Assembly: GCA_027532825.1 (NCBI GenBank)
Contig: JAPZTL010000009.1
Location: 62,001 to 126,000, forward strand
Reading direction: 5' to 3'
DNA: 64,000 bases
Source of the DNA: Silanimonas sp021297925
Lineage (GTDB): Bacteria > Pseudomonadota > Gammaproteobacteria > Xanthomonadales > Xanthomonadaceae
The notes below the pieces were generated by a model. That model was not told where the DNA came from, did not search any database, and saw only the letters and a list, made by a program, of their open reading frames with translations. The translations under genes were made by a program, and so were the position numbers. Shown piece after piece: positions 16,238 through 25,329 of the stretch. Within the stretch, counting starts at the first letter, position 1. Each line of letters opens with the position of its first letter.

Positions 16238-19200
16238 TCAGAAGCTGTAGCGCAGCGTCACCTGGGCGGCCCACTGCGACTCGCCGCGGGCCTGGCGCAC
16301 GAACGGCTGCTCCACGCTGCCGAGGCCGTAGATGTAGCGGCCCTGGCTGTCCAAGCCCAGGTAGTTCACGAAGCTGCGGTTGAGCGGGAAGCCAATCTCC
16401 TCGATGCGGCCCCAATCCTTGTTGATCAGGTTGCCGACGTTGAGGATGTCGAACACCAGCTCGGTCTTGTGGCCGTCCATGAAGCCCGGCAGCTGCTGGC
16501 TGATGCGCATGTCGAGGTTGTTCACCCAGGGGGCGAAGTCGGCGTTGCGCTCGACCACGCGGCCGGCGTAGCGGTTCAGGCCGTACTGGTTGACGATCGC
16601 CCAGAACTGGGCCTCCTCGGCCGCACCGCCGCGGAACACCACCTCGCCCGAACCCAGCGCGGTCGGGATGTACATCAGGTCATTGCCGCCGACACCGTCG
16701 CCGTTGATGTCGTTGATGTAGGTCCAGCTGAACGGCTTGCCCTTGCGGCCTTCGTAGAACAAGCCGATGTCGGTCGCGTAGCCGTCGAAGAAGAAGTGAC
16801 GGTAGCTGAGCGAGCCGATCAGGCGGTCACGGATCACGTAGTTCGCGCGGGCCTCGACTTCCTCATTCGGGTTGAACGTGTTGTTGTTCACCCAGTTCGA
16901 GTTGGCAACCGACGAGGTCAGCGGGCTGACTTCAGTCGCGTCGGTATAGCTGTACGCCACCGACCACGACCAAGCGTCGTTCTGGCGCGGACGGCTGAGG
17001 GCGATCGTGAAGTTCTCGCCGCCACCCTTCGAGGTCGGGCGGGCGATGAGCACGTTGTTGAACGCGGCGTTGTTCTGGAAGCGCGAGATCACGCCGTTGA
17101 TGCCCGTGCACGGGGCGGCCGTGACGACGCCGCCGTTGCTGCCCCAGCAGGCGGTATTGTAACCACCCGGGCTCCAGAACAGCGCGCGGCCATCGGTGCC
17201 CGTGCGTGTCGCCGTGCCGAGGTTCAGGTGCTGGTAGTAGATGCCGTCCTCGACCTGGGTGAGCACGAGCTCGGTCGAGAGGATGGCGCCCCACCACGGC
17301 AGCTCGTGCTCGAGGGCCAGGTTGGCCTTCCACACCGACGGCTGGTCGAGGTTCTCGTCGAGGAAGTCGACGTTCGAGGCGGGCAACGTGCCTGCGAAGG
17401 TGGTCGGCTGGTTGGCGATGTCCGGCGTGAAGATGCCCGGCCCCGTGGTCGCACAGGCCGAGAAGCCCGAGATGCCGCAGCCGATCGTCTGCGTCGCGAT
17501 GCCCGTATTGGAGTACGGGTTGCTCAGCCACACGTTGGCCGCCGAGCCCTGGAACAGGCCGAAGCCGCCGCGGAGCTGCGTCTGGCGCTCGCCGTCGAAG
17601 GTGTAGTTGAAGCCGACGCGCGGCTGCCACAGCAGCTCGCCGTCGAGGGTCGAGCTGTTGTTCAGGCCGAAACCACCCGTGGCACGGGGACGGCCCGAGG
17701 TCACGACCAGCGGACCCGGCGCGGCGGCCGCGGCGCTATTGAACAACGGACTGCCGGGCATGCCGGTGCGGTCCAGGCGGAAGCCGGCGACCACGGTCAG
17801 GTTGTAGTTGACCGCCCAGGTGTCCTGCAGGAACAGGCCGAGGTTCTCGAGCTCCCAGCGCGCGATGCCGTCATCCAGCACGCGGCCCGGACGGGCGGTT
17901 TGCACCGAATAAGTGAACGGGCGACCCGACTCGAGGCTCTGGGTGCAGATCGGCGAATTGCCGACCGCCACCGTCGAGGAGATGCAGCCGAAGTTGTAGG
18001 TGCCGCGCGTGTCCTGCAGGAACGCGTTGAAAACGTCGTTGCGCTCCCAGTCGATACCGGCCTTCAGCTCGTGGTCGCCGAGGAACAGGTTACCCGCGAA
18101 GTAGGCGTTGTCCGTCGTGGTCTGCAGGACGTTGAAGTGGCGGCTGCGCTCGGTGCCGAACAGCACCGTGCGGGTGCCCCCGAGGACGCCCGGAGGCGCG
18201 GTGCCGCCGTTGATCTGCACGGTGACCTGCGGAAGGTTCGAGTTGTTCAGCGGGACGCTATCGTAGTCGCGGCGCGAGGCGCGGAACTCGGTGGAGAAGG
18301 TGTCCGACCAGTCGGCGAACCACTGGCCGACCAGCGACTCGAACGTCTTCTCCTGGGCATACCAGTGCGAGGACAGCGAGAGCGAACGGGTGCCGAAGCC
18401 CGGGAAGATCGGGGTCGACTCGTCGGTCTTGTTGTAGCGGATGTTGGCGCGATGGTTGTCCGAGATGTTCCAGTCGAGCTTCAGCAGGCGATCCTTGACG
18501 TCCAGGATCGTGTTGGCCGGAGGGGTCGTGCCGCCGATGTCCACGCCGTAGCGCGTCTGCATGATGTTGCGGATGGCATCCAGCTCGGTCTGCGTGATGA
18601 ACACCTGGGTGCCCGAGCCGCCCAACGGAGAGAACTCGGTGCCGAGGCGGGTGGACTCGTAGTTCTCCGCCGAGGCGAAGAAGAACAGGCGGTCCTTCAG
18701 GATCGGCCCGCCCAGCGTGAAGCCCGAGGTCTTGTCCTGGCTCTTCGGCGGGGCGACGTAGCTGTCGGTCGCCGCGACGTAGCGGTCACCCGCCATCTTG
18801 TCGTTGCGGAAGACGTAGTAGACGCTGCCGCGGAAATCGTTCGTGCCCGACTTGGTGACGGCGTTGATGTTGGCGCCGGTGTAGCCGCGCTGGGCGACGT
18901 CGTAGTTCGAGATGTTGACCTGCACCTCTTCGATCGCGTCGATCGAGATCGGCTGCTTGGCCGTCGGCAGGCTGTTGGCCTCGAGACCGAAGGTGTCCGA
19001 GGTGTTCACGCCGTCGATGGTGATCGTGTTGAAGCGGGTGTTCTGGCCACCCGCCGAGATCTCGCCGCGCTCCTTGTCGGTCTGCGAGATGCGCGGGTCG
19101 AGGCGCGCGTAGTCCTGCAGGTTGCGCTGGATCGACGCGAAGGTGTCGAGCTGCTCGCGGGTCACCGTGGTGCCGGCGCCGACGGCGCTCGAGCTGAACG

Positions 19201-19597
19201 GCGAGTAGCCGACGTTTGCGGCTGTCACTTCGACCGCTTCGAGCGTGGTGGCGTCCTCGAAGCTGGCGTCGACCTGGGTGGTCTCGGCAAGCTGAAGGAA
19301 CACGTTGTCGATCGTCTCGGTCTTGCCGTCCTTGGTGATGGTCACGCGGTACGGACCACCGACGCGGAGGCCGCGGGCGGCGTAACGACCGCTCGCGTCC
19401 GAGACGGCCTGGGAGGCGGTACCCGACGGCAGGTGCGTGATCGTGATCTGGGCACCGGAGACGGCGGCATCACCGGCACCGGTGACGCGACCGCCGATGT
19501 TGGCGGACGTGGTCTGGGCGAAGGCCGGCGCGGACGCGATGGCGATCGCGAGGCCGATGGCGAGCTGCGAGTAACGCACCTTGCTGCGGTAATTCAT
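16238..19597 (-). CDS. TonB-dependent receptor, Oar-like, with carboxypeptidase-regulatory domain
   Basis: Outer-membrane receptor of 1,119 residues that probably imports or exports a large substrate with TonB energy. A signal peptide (about 1-28, cut after AFAQ) is followed by a carboxypeptidase-regulatory-like beta domain (about 30-115), a plug with GAGTTVTREQLDTFASIQRNLQDYARLDPRI and SIDAIEEVQVNISNYDVAQRGYTGANINAVTKSGTN, and a long barrel ending in aromatic VTLRYSF. This architecture matches Oar of Myxococcus and its many homologues in Lysobacterales. No obvious TonB box was identified by eye. I chose the ATG at 19595-19597 because it begins the signal peptide. The 255-base upstream gap is locally AT-rich around 19755-19768, where a promoter is plausible. 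Confidence 0.88.
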   Translation of the reverse strand: MNYRSKVRYSQLAIGLAIAIASAPAFAQTTSANIGGRVTGAGDAAVSGAQITITHLPSGTASQAVSDASGRYAARGLRVGGPYRVTITKDGKTETIDNVFLQLAETTQVDASFEDATTLEAVEVTAANVGYSPFSSSAVGAGTTVTREQLDTFASIQRNLQDYARLDPRISQTDKERGEISAGGQNTRFNTITIDGVNTSDTFGLEANSLPTAKQPISIDAIEEVQVNISNYDVAQRGYTGANINAVTKSGTNDFRGSVYYVFRNDKMAGDRYVAATDSYVAPPKSQDKTSGFTLGGPILKDRLFFFASAENYESTRLGTEFSPLGGSGTQVFITQTELDAIRNIMQTRYGVDIGGTTPPANTILDVKDRLLKLDWNISDNHRANIRYNKTDESTPIFPGFGTRSLSLSSHWYAQEKTFESLVGQWFADWSDTFSTEFRASRRDYDSVPLNNSNLPQVTVQINGGTAPPGVLGGTRTVLFGTERSRHFNVLQTTTDNAYFAGNLFLGDHELKAGIDWERNDVFNAFLQDTRGTYNFGCISSTVAVGNSPICTQSLESGRPFTYSVQTARPGRVLDDGIARWELENLGLFLQDTWAVNYNLTVVAGFRLDRTGMPGSPLFNSAAAAAPGPLVVTSGRPRATGGFGLNNSSTLDGELLWQPRVGFNYTFDGERQTQLRGGFGLFQGSAANVWLSNPYSNTGIATQTIGCGISGFSACATTGPGIFTPDIANQPTTFAGTLPASNVDFLDENLDQPSVWKANLALEHELPWWGAILSTELVLTQVEDGIYYQHLNLGTATRTGTDGRALFWSPGGYNTACWGSNGGVVTAAPCTGINGVISRFQNNAAFNNVLIARPTSKGGGENFTIALSRPRQNDAWSWSVAYSYTDATEVSPLTSSVANSNWVNNNTFNPNEEVEARANYVIRDRLIGSLSYRHFFFDGYATDIGLFYEGRKGKPFSWTYINDINGDGVGGNDLMYIPTALGSGEVVFRGGAAEEAQFWAIVNQYGLNRYAGRVVERNADFAPWVNNLDMRISQQLPGFMDGHKTELVFDILNVGNLINKDWGRIEEIGFPLNRSFVNYLGLDSQGRYIYGLGSVEQPFVRQARGESQWAAQVTLRYSF

Positions 19598-19852
19598 GTG
19601 GGAACCTGCTTGGGTGGGCATTTTTCGGAGACAAACGGTGGGCGGCCTCTCGGCCACCCTCCCGGAAACACGGGCGCATCCTGTCGTGGTCGCGAACGCC
19701 GGACCGTGGCTTCGCGGCTGTTGCCGGGCGCCCCGGACGACCGGGCCGGCTAACGACAGTTTAACAGCCTACCCCGGACGAATGACACGCCCATGACGGT
19801 CACGCCCTCACGTCTCGCCCACACATGGGACGCCCCGGGCCAGCGGCAGGGC

Positions 19853-20461
19853 CTACCCCGCGACAGGGAGGGCCAAGTAGCCCTTCACGCCGTCCAGGAA
19901 CATCTGGACCGAGATGGCCACCAGCACCATGCCCATCAGGCGCTCCAGCGCCGCGAGGGCCCGGGGCCCCAGCAGCCGGTACAGCTTGGTGGCCGAGAAC
20001 AGGATCACCGCGGTGGCCCCCCAGGCGATCAGGAGGGCCACGCTCCAGTCCATCAGGCGGTCGGGCTCCTTGGAGCCCATCAGCATGACCGCCGCCATGC
20101 CGGAGGGTCCGGCGACCAGCGGCACCGCCATCGGGACGATGAAGGGCTCGCCGTCCGGGGTGTCGCCGAAGATGCCCTCCGGGGAGGGAAAGATCATCTT
20201 CAGGCCGATCAGGAAGAGGATGATGCCGCCGGCGATGCTGACCGACTCCTGCCGCAGGCTGATGAACTCAAGGATGTAGCGGCCGAAGAACAGGAACAGG
20301 AACAGCACGCCGAGGGCGATCACCAGTTCCCGGGCCAGCACGATGCGGCGCCGGTGCTCGGGTACCGGCTTGAGCAGGCTCAGGAACACCGGGATGTTGC
20401 CCAGTGGGTCGAGGATCAGGAACAGCAGCATGGCCGCCGCGATGAGGGTGGTTTCCTGCAT
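19853..20461 (-). CDS. MarC/YhgN family integral membrane protein
   Basis: A 202-residue inner-membrane protein with about six hydrophobic segments. It starts MQETTLIAAAMLLFLILDPLGNIPVFLSLL; the DPLGN motif in the first helix and SIAGGIILFLIGLKMIF are family hallmarks. The related MarC was once linked to antibiotic resistance, but no function is established for the family. It lies 3 bases downstream of the SDR gene and is the last member of a likely grxD-SDR-marC operon. Confidence 0.88.
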   Translation of the reverse strand: MQETTLIAAAMLLFLILDPLGNIPVFLSLLKPVPEHRRRIVLARELVIALGVLFLFLFFGRYILEFISLRQESVSIAGGIILFLIGLKMIFPSPEGIFGDTPDGEPFIVPMAVPLVAGPSGMAAVMLMGSKEPDRLMDWSVALLIAWGATAVILFSATKLYRLLGPRALAALERLMGMVLVAISVQMFLDGVKGYLALPVAG

Positions 20462-20464
20462 GGC

Positions 20465-21223
20465 TCAAGGCACCTCGGGCGCGGGGACATGGACCTGCCC
20501 GCGCAGCGCGGCGCCGGCCAGGGACAGCAGGTGGACGCAGGCCGACGCGTAGGCGGACGCCGACGGCACGCGCAGGGCCGCCTCGTCGACGAAAGCCCGG
20601 GCGCGGAGCGGGGTCCGCATCGGACCCGGCTGCAGGGCCGAGACCCGGACGGTCGAGGCCTCGGTCTCGTGATGGAGCATCCGCATCAGGGACACGTTCG
20701 CCTGCTGGGCGAGGCCATAGGCGCCCCAGTAGGCCCGCCCGGTGCGCACCGCGTCGTCGACGACGAAGACGACGGCGGCATCGGCCTCGCGGCGCATCGC
20801 CGGCAGGCAGGCCTGGGTCAGGAACCAGCGCGCCTGCAGGTTCACCTGCCACTGCCGGGCGAACTGCTCGGGCGGGGTGTTCTCCAAGGGCGTCAGGCCG
20901 GCGAAGTCGGCCGCGGCGTGCAGCAGGCCGTGCAACCCGCCCAGTTCCCGGGTGATGGTGTCGGCGAGCGTCTCGAAGTCGGCGGGATCGGCGCCGGCCA
21001 AGTCCATCGGGTAGAGCGCGGGCTCCGGGCCCAGCGCCTTGACCGCGTCGTACACGCGGTTGAGCTTCGGCACCTTCCGTCCGACCAGCACCACCGTGGC
21101 ACCGGCCTGCGCGCAGGCGGTGGCGGCGGCCTGGCCGAAATCGCCATGGGCCCCGGTGACGACGACCACGCGGCCGGCCAGCGAACGCGCCGGCGCCGCG
21201 GGGAACGGGACGAATTCGCTCAC
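20465..21223 (-). CDS. SDR-family oxidoreductase with altered active site (YciK-like)
   Basis: A 252-residue Rossmann-fold protein starting with GTG at 21221-21223. The start overlaps the grxD stop (GTGA), so translation is probably coupled. The nucleotide-binding motif TGAHGDFG lies near residues 22-29, and NLQARWFLTQACLP and LQPGPMRTPLR are typical of YciK-like SDRs. The catalytic tetrad looks changed: the usual SS before the helix is DD (VFVVDDAVR), and the YxxxK motif reads YGLAQ, with Gln replacing the catalytic Lys. It may therefore bind NAD(P) without normal dehydrogenase chemistry. The frame stays open upstream through grxD, but that part is antisense to no family and is not coding. 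Confidence 0.82.
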   Translation of the reverse strand: MSEFVPFPAAPARSLAGRVVVVTGAHGDFGQAAATACAQAGATVVLVGRKVPKLNRVYDAVKALGPEPALYPMDLAGADPADFETLADTITRELGGLHGLLHAAADFAGLTPLENTPPEQFARQWQVNLQARWFLTQACLPAMRREADAAVVFVVDDAVRTGRAYWGAYGLAQQANVSLMRMLHHETEASTVRVSALQPGPMRTPLRARAFVDEAALRVPSASAYASACVHLLSLAGAALRGQVHVPAPEVP

Positions 21224-21540
21224 GCCGCGCCCGCCTCGGCGACGATCCGGGCGAGTTCGCCGGAATCCGCGAGCTCGGCCACGATATCGGCGCCGCCGAT
21301 CAGCTCTCCGTTCACGAACAGCTGCGGGAACGTCGGCCAATCGGCGTAGCGCGGCAGGTTCGCGCGGACCTCCGGATCGGCCATCACGTTGACGGCATGC
21401 CAGTGGCGGGCACCCGCCGCGCGCAGGGCGTCCACCGCACGCTTGGAATAGCCGCACATCGGCACCTCGGGCGTGCCCTTCATGTAGAGCACGAGCGGGT
21501 GGGCCTCCAAGTCGGCCCGGATCCGGTCCATCACCGCCAT
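21220..21540 (-). CDS. grxD: Monothiol glutaredoxin, Grx4/GrxD type
   Basis: A 106-residue monothiol glutaredoxin that coordinates and passes on [2Fe-2S] clusters with glutathione. The active site is CGYS (Cys29), a variant of the usual CGFS, preceded by the KGTPEVPM loop; WPTFPQLFVNGELIGGADI gives the glutathione-binding cis-Pro and GG motif. It starts at ATG 21538-21540. The gene is divergent from sodB across a 121-base gap and overlaps the SDR gene by 4 bases. Confidence 0.95.
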   Translation of the reverse strand: MAVMDRIRADLEAHPLVLYMKGTPEVPMCGYSKRAVDALRAAGARHWHAVNVMADPEVRANLPRYADWPTFPQLFVNGELIGGADIVAELADSGELARIVAEAGAA

Positions 21541-21661
21541 CCACGTCCTCGCTTCGCGTTCACGGCCCTGGCACCGACCTGCGGCGCCCCGAGGCTACAA
21601 TTCTAGCCGCTGCGGCCTTCCCGGCCGCACCCCTTCCCCGACATCCGACCCGGAGCGCCCC

Positions 21662-22240
21662 ATGGCCATCACCCTGCCCGCCCTGCCCTACGCCCGCGAC
21701 GCCCTTGCCCCGCACATCTCGGCCGAGACGATCGACTTCCACTACGGCAAGCACCACCAGACCTACGTCGACAACCTGAACAAGCAGATCGCCGGCACGG
21801 AATTCGAGTCGCTCGACCTCGAAGCCATCATCCGCAAGTCGCAGGGCGGGATGTTCAACAACGCCGCGCAGGTGTGGAACCACACGTTCTACTGGAACTG
21901 CCTGAAGCCCAACGGCGGCGGCGAACCCAAGGGCAAGCTGGCCGAGGCGATCAACGCCGCGTTCGGCTCGTTCCAGGCCTTCAAGGACCAGTTCACCCAG
22001 ACCGCCCTGACCACCTTCGGCTCGGGCTGGGCGTGGCTGGTGCAGCGTCCGGACGGCACGCTGGCCCTGGTCTCCACGTCGAACGCGGCGACCCCGCTGA
22101 CCGGCAGCGATACCGCCCTGCTGACCTGCGACGTGTGGGAGCACGCCTACTACGTCGACTACCGCAACGCCCGCGCCAAGTACGTCGAGGCCTTCTGGAA
22201 CCTCGTGAACTGGGACTTCGTCGCCAGCCAGATGCGCTGA
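21662..22240 (+). CDS. sodB: Superoxide dismutase [Fe]
   Basis: Converts superoxide to H2O2 and O2 in the cytoplasm. The 192-residue product has metal ligands H27, H74, D157 and H161, and the segment FNNAAQVWNHTFYW typical of iron-type enzymes. DVWEHAYYVDYRNARAKYVEAFWNLVNWDFV closes the fold. ATG at 21662 follows a GGAGCG ribosome site. An ABC transporter ATPase gene follows after 8 bases. No Fur box was recognised upstream. Confidence 0.96.
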   Translation: MAITLPALPYARDALAPHISAETIDFHYGKHHQTYVDNLNKQIAGTEFESLDLEAIIRKSQGGMFNNAAQVWNHTFYWNCLKPNGGGEPKGKLAEAINAAFGSFQAFKDQFTQTALTTFGSGWAWLVQRPDGTLALVSTSNAATPLTGSDTALLTCDVWEHAYYVDYRNARAKYVEAFWNLVNWDFVASQMR

Positions 22241-22248
22241 CCGGCGGC

Positions 22249-23313
22249 ATGACCGGCATCGCGATGTCCGCCAAGGGCGAGGCCCCGCTGCTGTCGGTCC
22301 AAGCGCTGGCCGCCGCCCACGGCGGCCGGCGAGTCTTCTCCGGGGTGTCGTTCGACCTCGCACGCGGCGAAATCGCCGCGCTGCTGGGGCCCTCCGGCAC
22401 CGGCAAGACCACCCTGCTCCGCTGCATCGCCGGGCTCCATCCGCCCACCGACGGGCGCGTGCACCTCCGCGGCGTAGACGCTTCGCGATTGCCGCCCGAA
22501 CGCCGCGGCGTCGGCTTCGTGTTCCAGGACCTCGCGCTGTTCCCGCACCTCGACGTGGCCGCGAACATCGGGTTCGGACTCTCGCGCTGGTCGAAGGCCG
22601 ACCGCGCAGCGCGCGTCGCGGACCTGCTCGCGCGGATCGGTCTGGAGGGGCTCGGCACACGGATGCCGGACGAGTTGTCCGGCGGCCAGCGCCAGCGCGT
22701 CGCGCTGGCCCGCTCGCTGGCGCCGAAACCCGACCTGCTGCTGCTGGACGAGCCGCTGTCGGGCCTCGACGCCGACCTCCGGCCCCGCCTGCGCGACGAT
22801 CTGGGCGCGCTGCTTCGCGCCGAAGGCATCGCCGCCCTGCTGGTCACCCACGACCAGGACGAGGCCTTCGCCTTCGCGGACACGGTCGGAGTGATGCTCG
22901 ACGGCACCCTGGCCGCTTGGTCGAGCGGGCCTTCGCTGTACCACCGGCCACCGAGCGAAGCCGTCGCGCGCTTCGTCGGGGACGGCCGCTTCCTGCCGAT
23001 CCGGGGGCGCGGGGATGGGGCGCTGGACTCCCCGCTCGGCGTGATCCCGCCTCCATCGGCGGGGGGCGCGCCGCTCCGCGAGGGCGAGGAGGGTTGGCTG
23101 CTGGTCCGGCCCGACGACCTGCTGCTGGGCGATGGAGCCCTCGAGGCCTCGATCATCGCGACCGTCTTCCACGGCGCCGACTGCCTGCACCACCTGCGGC
23201 TGGACGACGGCACCGAACTCCGCGCGCTCGCCCCGAGCCATCGTCCGTTCGGACCGGGCGCCCGGGTCCGGCTGCAGCCGGACCTCGCGCACGTGGTCGT
23301 CTTCCCGCGCTGA
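22249..23313 (+). CDS. ABC transporter ATP-binding protein, FbpC/PotA-like with TOBE domain
   Basis: A 354-residue ATPase of an importer-type ABC system. Walker A is GPSGTGKTT (near residue 47), the signature is LSGGQRQR, Walker B is LLLLDEPLSGLD and the H-loop is TH; a C-terminal TOBE-like region follows (about 280-354). The domain pattern fits ferric-iron, polyamine or sulfate importers, but no permease or binding-protein gene is adjacent, so the substrate is unknown. It starts 8 bases after sodB and is probably co-transcribed with it. An ATG five codons downstream (22264) is an alternative start. It ends 18 bases from the convergent purK stop. Confidence 0.85.
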   Translation: MTGIAMSAKGEAPLLSVQALAAAHGGRRVFSGVSFDLARGEIAALLGPSGTGKTTLLRCIAGLHPPTDGRVHLRGVDASRLPPERRGVGFVFQDLALFPHLDVAANIGFGLSRWSKADRAARVADLLARIGLEGLGTRMPDELSGGQRQRVALARSLAPKPDLLLLDEPLSGLDADLRPRLRDDLGALLRAEGIAALLVTHDQDEAFAFADTVGVMLDGTLAAWSSGPSLYHRPPSEAVARFVGDGRFLPIRGRGDGALDSPLGVIPPPSAGGAPLREGEEGWLLVRPDDLLLGDGALEASIIATVFHGADCLHHLRLDDGTELRALAPSHRPFGPGARVRLQPDLAHVVVFPR

Positions 23314-23331
23314 GGGCCCGCGACACCCGGG

Positions 23332-24480
23332 TCAGCCGGCCTCGGCGAGCCTCGCCAGCACCGGGGCGAACTCCTCCCGACGCCCGAGCGAGGCGACGAC
23401 CGGCCCGAGCGCCGCAGCCAATGCCGGGCGATCGCCCGCACGCAGGGTCGCATGGCCGACCTTCCGGCCCTCGCGAGCGGACTTGCCGTAGTCGTGCCAA
23501 TGCCCGGCCGCGCTGGACAGCACCGGGCCCGCGTCGGGCATCGTCCCGACCCAGTTGAGCATCACGCTGGCGCCCACGGCCGAAGTGTCGCCGAGCGGCA
23601 GGCCGAGCACGGCCCGCAGGTGGTTCTCGAATTGCGAGGTCTCGGCGCCTTCGATGGTCCAGTGCCCCGAGTTGTGCACCCGCGGTGCCATCTCGTTGGC
23701 CAGCAGTTCGCCCTCGCGGACGAACAGCTCGAGGGCGAACACGCCGACGTAGCCGAGCGCCTCGGCCACCCGCCGCGCCTGCGACAGGGCCTGCGGCGCC
23801 AAGGCGTCCGCACCGGCAGCCGGCGCCATCGAGGCCGAGAGGATGCCATCGCGATGCCAGTTCTCGGTCAGCGGCCAGGCGCGGAAGGCCCCGTCGCGGC
23901 CGCGCACGGCGACCACCGAGACCTCGCGCTCGAAGGGCACGAAGGACTCTAGGATCAAGCCGACCTTCGGTGCCTGCGCGCCGAGGGCGGACCATGCCGC
24001 GTCGACCTCCGCGTGGGTCTTCAGGCGGAACTGGCCCTTGCCGTCGTAACCGAGCCGTCGGGTCTTGAGGATGGCGGGCAGGCCGATCCGCGCCACGGCG
24101 GCGTCAAGGTCGGCGCGGGTGTCGACGGCTGCGAAGGCCGGCGTACCGATGCCGAGCTCGTTGAACAGCGTCTTCTCGGCGAGGCGGTCCTGGGCGACGG
24201 CGAGTGCGCGCGGCGCGGGGAACACCGGGATGCGCGCCGCCAGCCACTCGGCGCTCTCGGCCGGCACGTTCTCGAAATCGAAGGTCGCTACGTCGACGCG
24301 CGAGGCGAACTCGGCCAGAGCGGCCTCGTCGCGCCAGTCACCGACCACCATCGGCACGAACTGGCCGGCGCAGGCCTCGGCGCTGGTGTCCATCACGAGG
24401 AACCGGAGGCCGAGCGGCGCGCCGGCGAGCGCCATCATCCGCGCCAGCTGGCCGCCGCCGAGGATGCCGACCGTCGTCAT
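23332..24480 (-). CDS. purK: N5-carboxyaminoimidazole ribonucleotide synthase
   Basis: Converts AIR, ATP and bicarbonate to N5-CAIR in purine synthesis; PurE then isomerises the product. The 382-residue ATP-grasp enzyme starts MTTVGILGGGQLARMMALAG. It shows the ATP-grasp segment LKTRRLGYDGKGQ and the C-terminal ELLANEMAPRVHNSGHWTIEGAETSQFENH. Its ATG (24478-24480) overlaps the purE stop as ATGA. The reading frame remains open far upstream, but that region is the antisense of nadC and purE and is not coding. Confidence 0.96.
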   Translation of the reverse strand: MTTVGILGGGQLARMMALAGAPLGLRFLVMDTSAEACAGQFVPMVVGDWRDEAALAEFASRVDVATFDFENVPAESAEWLAARIPVFPAPRALAVAQDRLAEKTLFNELGIGTPAFAAVDTRADLDAAVARIGLPAILKTRRLGYDGKGQFRLKTHAEVDAAWSALGAQAPKVGLILESFVPFEREVSVVAVRGRDGAFRAWPLTENWHRDGILSASMAPAAGADALAPQALSQARRVAEALGYVGVFALELFVREGELLANEMAPRVHNSGHWTIEGAETSQFENHLRAVLGLPLGDTSAVGASVMLNWVGTMPDAGPVLSSAAGHWHDYGKSAREGRKVGHATLRAGDRPALAAALGPVVASLGRREEFAPVLARLAEAG

Positions 24481-25004
24481 GCGCGCGGGTCCGGCTTTGC
24501 CAGCACGGCCTCGGTCTGCTGGATGCGGAACGCCCCGAGCGCGGCGGCGACGGCGGGATGGTCGTGCGCGAGCAGGGCCGCCGCGAACAGCGCGGCGTTC
24601 GCCGCACCGGCCTGGCCGATGGCGAAGGTCGCGACCGGGATGCCAGCGGGCATCTGCACGATCGACAACAGCGAGTCCAACCCGTTCAGCGCCTTGCTCT
24701 GGACCGGCACGCCCAGCACCGGCACTGCGGTCTTCGCGGCGAGCATGCCCGGCAGGTGGGCGGCGCCGCCGGCGCCGGCGATAATGGCGCGCAGGCCCCG
24801 TGGGCCGGCCTCTTCGGCATACCGGAACAGCAGGTCCGGCGTGCGGTGCGCGGACACCACGCGCACCTCGTGCGGCACGCCCAGGGCCTCGAGCCGCTGT
24901 GCCGCGTGCTGCATCGTGTCCCAGTCCGACGTCGAGCCCATGACGATGCCGACGCGCACCGCGCCGCCCCCCGCGCTCCCGACCTGCACCGCACCCGTCT
25001 GCAT
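24477..25004 (-). CDS. purE: N5-carboxyaminoimidazole ribonucleotide mutase
   Basis: Isomerises N5-CAIR to CAIR, the next purine step after PurK. The 175-residue product carries the class I motif GSTSDWDTM, the SAHRTPD segment and the AGAGGAAHLPGM loop. I chose the ATG at 25002-25004 because GGAGAGG lies 6 bases upstream; an ATG at 25022 lacks a site. It is the first gene of the purEK pair and is divergent from the Trm112-like gene across 55 bases. Confidence 0.95.
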   Translation of the reverse strand: MQTGAVQVGSAGGGAVRVGIVMGSTSDWDTMQHAAQRLEALGVPHEVRVVSAHRTPDLLFRYAEEAGPRGLRAIIAGAGGAAHLPGMLAAKTAVPVLGVPVQSKALNGLDSLLSIVQMPAGIPVATFAIGQAGAANAALFAAALLAHDHPAVAAALGAFRIQQTEAVLAKPDPRA

Positions 25005-25059
25005 GGCGAGCCTCTCCGGCAAAAGCGTATTCTAGACGGCCTCCACGCGCGCCGCTCCC

Positions 25060-25329
25060 ATGGACCGCAAGCTCCTCGACCTGCTCGTCTGCCCGACCAC
25101 CCACCAGCCCCTGCACCGGCTGGATGGCGGTCAACGCGAGCGGATCAACGCGGCCATCGCCGAGGGGCGCTTGGTGCGTGGCGACGGGAAGGCCGAGACG
25201 AGGCCCCTCGACGACGGCCTCGCCACTCGCGACGGTCGCACGGTCTACCGGATCGACGACGGCATCCCGGTGCTGCTGGTCGACGAGGCGCTCGACACCC
25301 GGTCCATCGATGGCCTCGCCGCGCGCTGA
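25060..25329 (+). CDS. UPF0434/Trm112 family protein
   Basis: An 89-residue protein starting MDRKLLDLLVCPTTHQPL, the family signature, and ending with YRIDDGIPVLLVDEA. Typical members have about 60 residues. Here an extra stretch of about 25 residues (RINAAIAEGRLVRGDGK and neighbours) separates the two halves, and only one Cys remains, so zinc binding is unlikely. The related YcaR often accompanies kdsB; here the next gene is nadC, which it overlaps by 20 bases. Function is not established. Confidence 0.8.
   Translation: MDRKLLDLLVCPTTHQPLHRLDGGQRERINAAIAEGRLVRGDGKAETRPLDDGLATRDGRTVYRIDDGIPVLLVDEALDTRSIDGLAAR

Noticed and set aside
14840..19753. A 1,637-codon open frame on plus opposite ppnN and the TonB-dependent receptor
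   Set aside because: It is the antisense of two clear genes, has no recognisable domain, and consists of the Arg/Val/Asp/Gly/His-rich strings that GC-rich codon use creates. Other long antisense frames (1459-3921, 4669-6756, 8741-12325, 53608-55662 on plus) are of the same kind.
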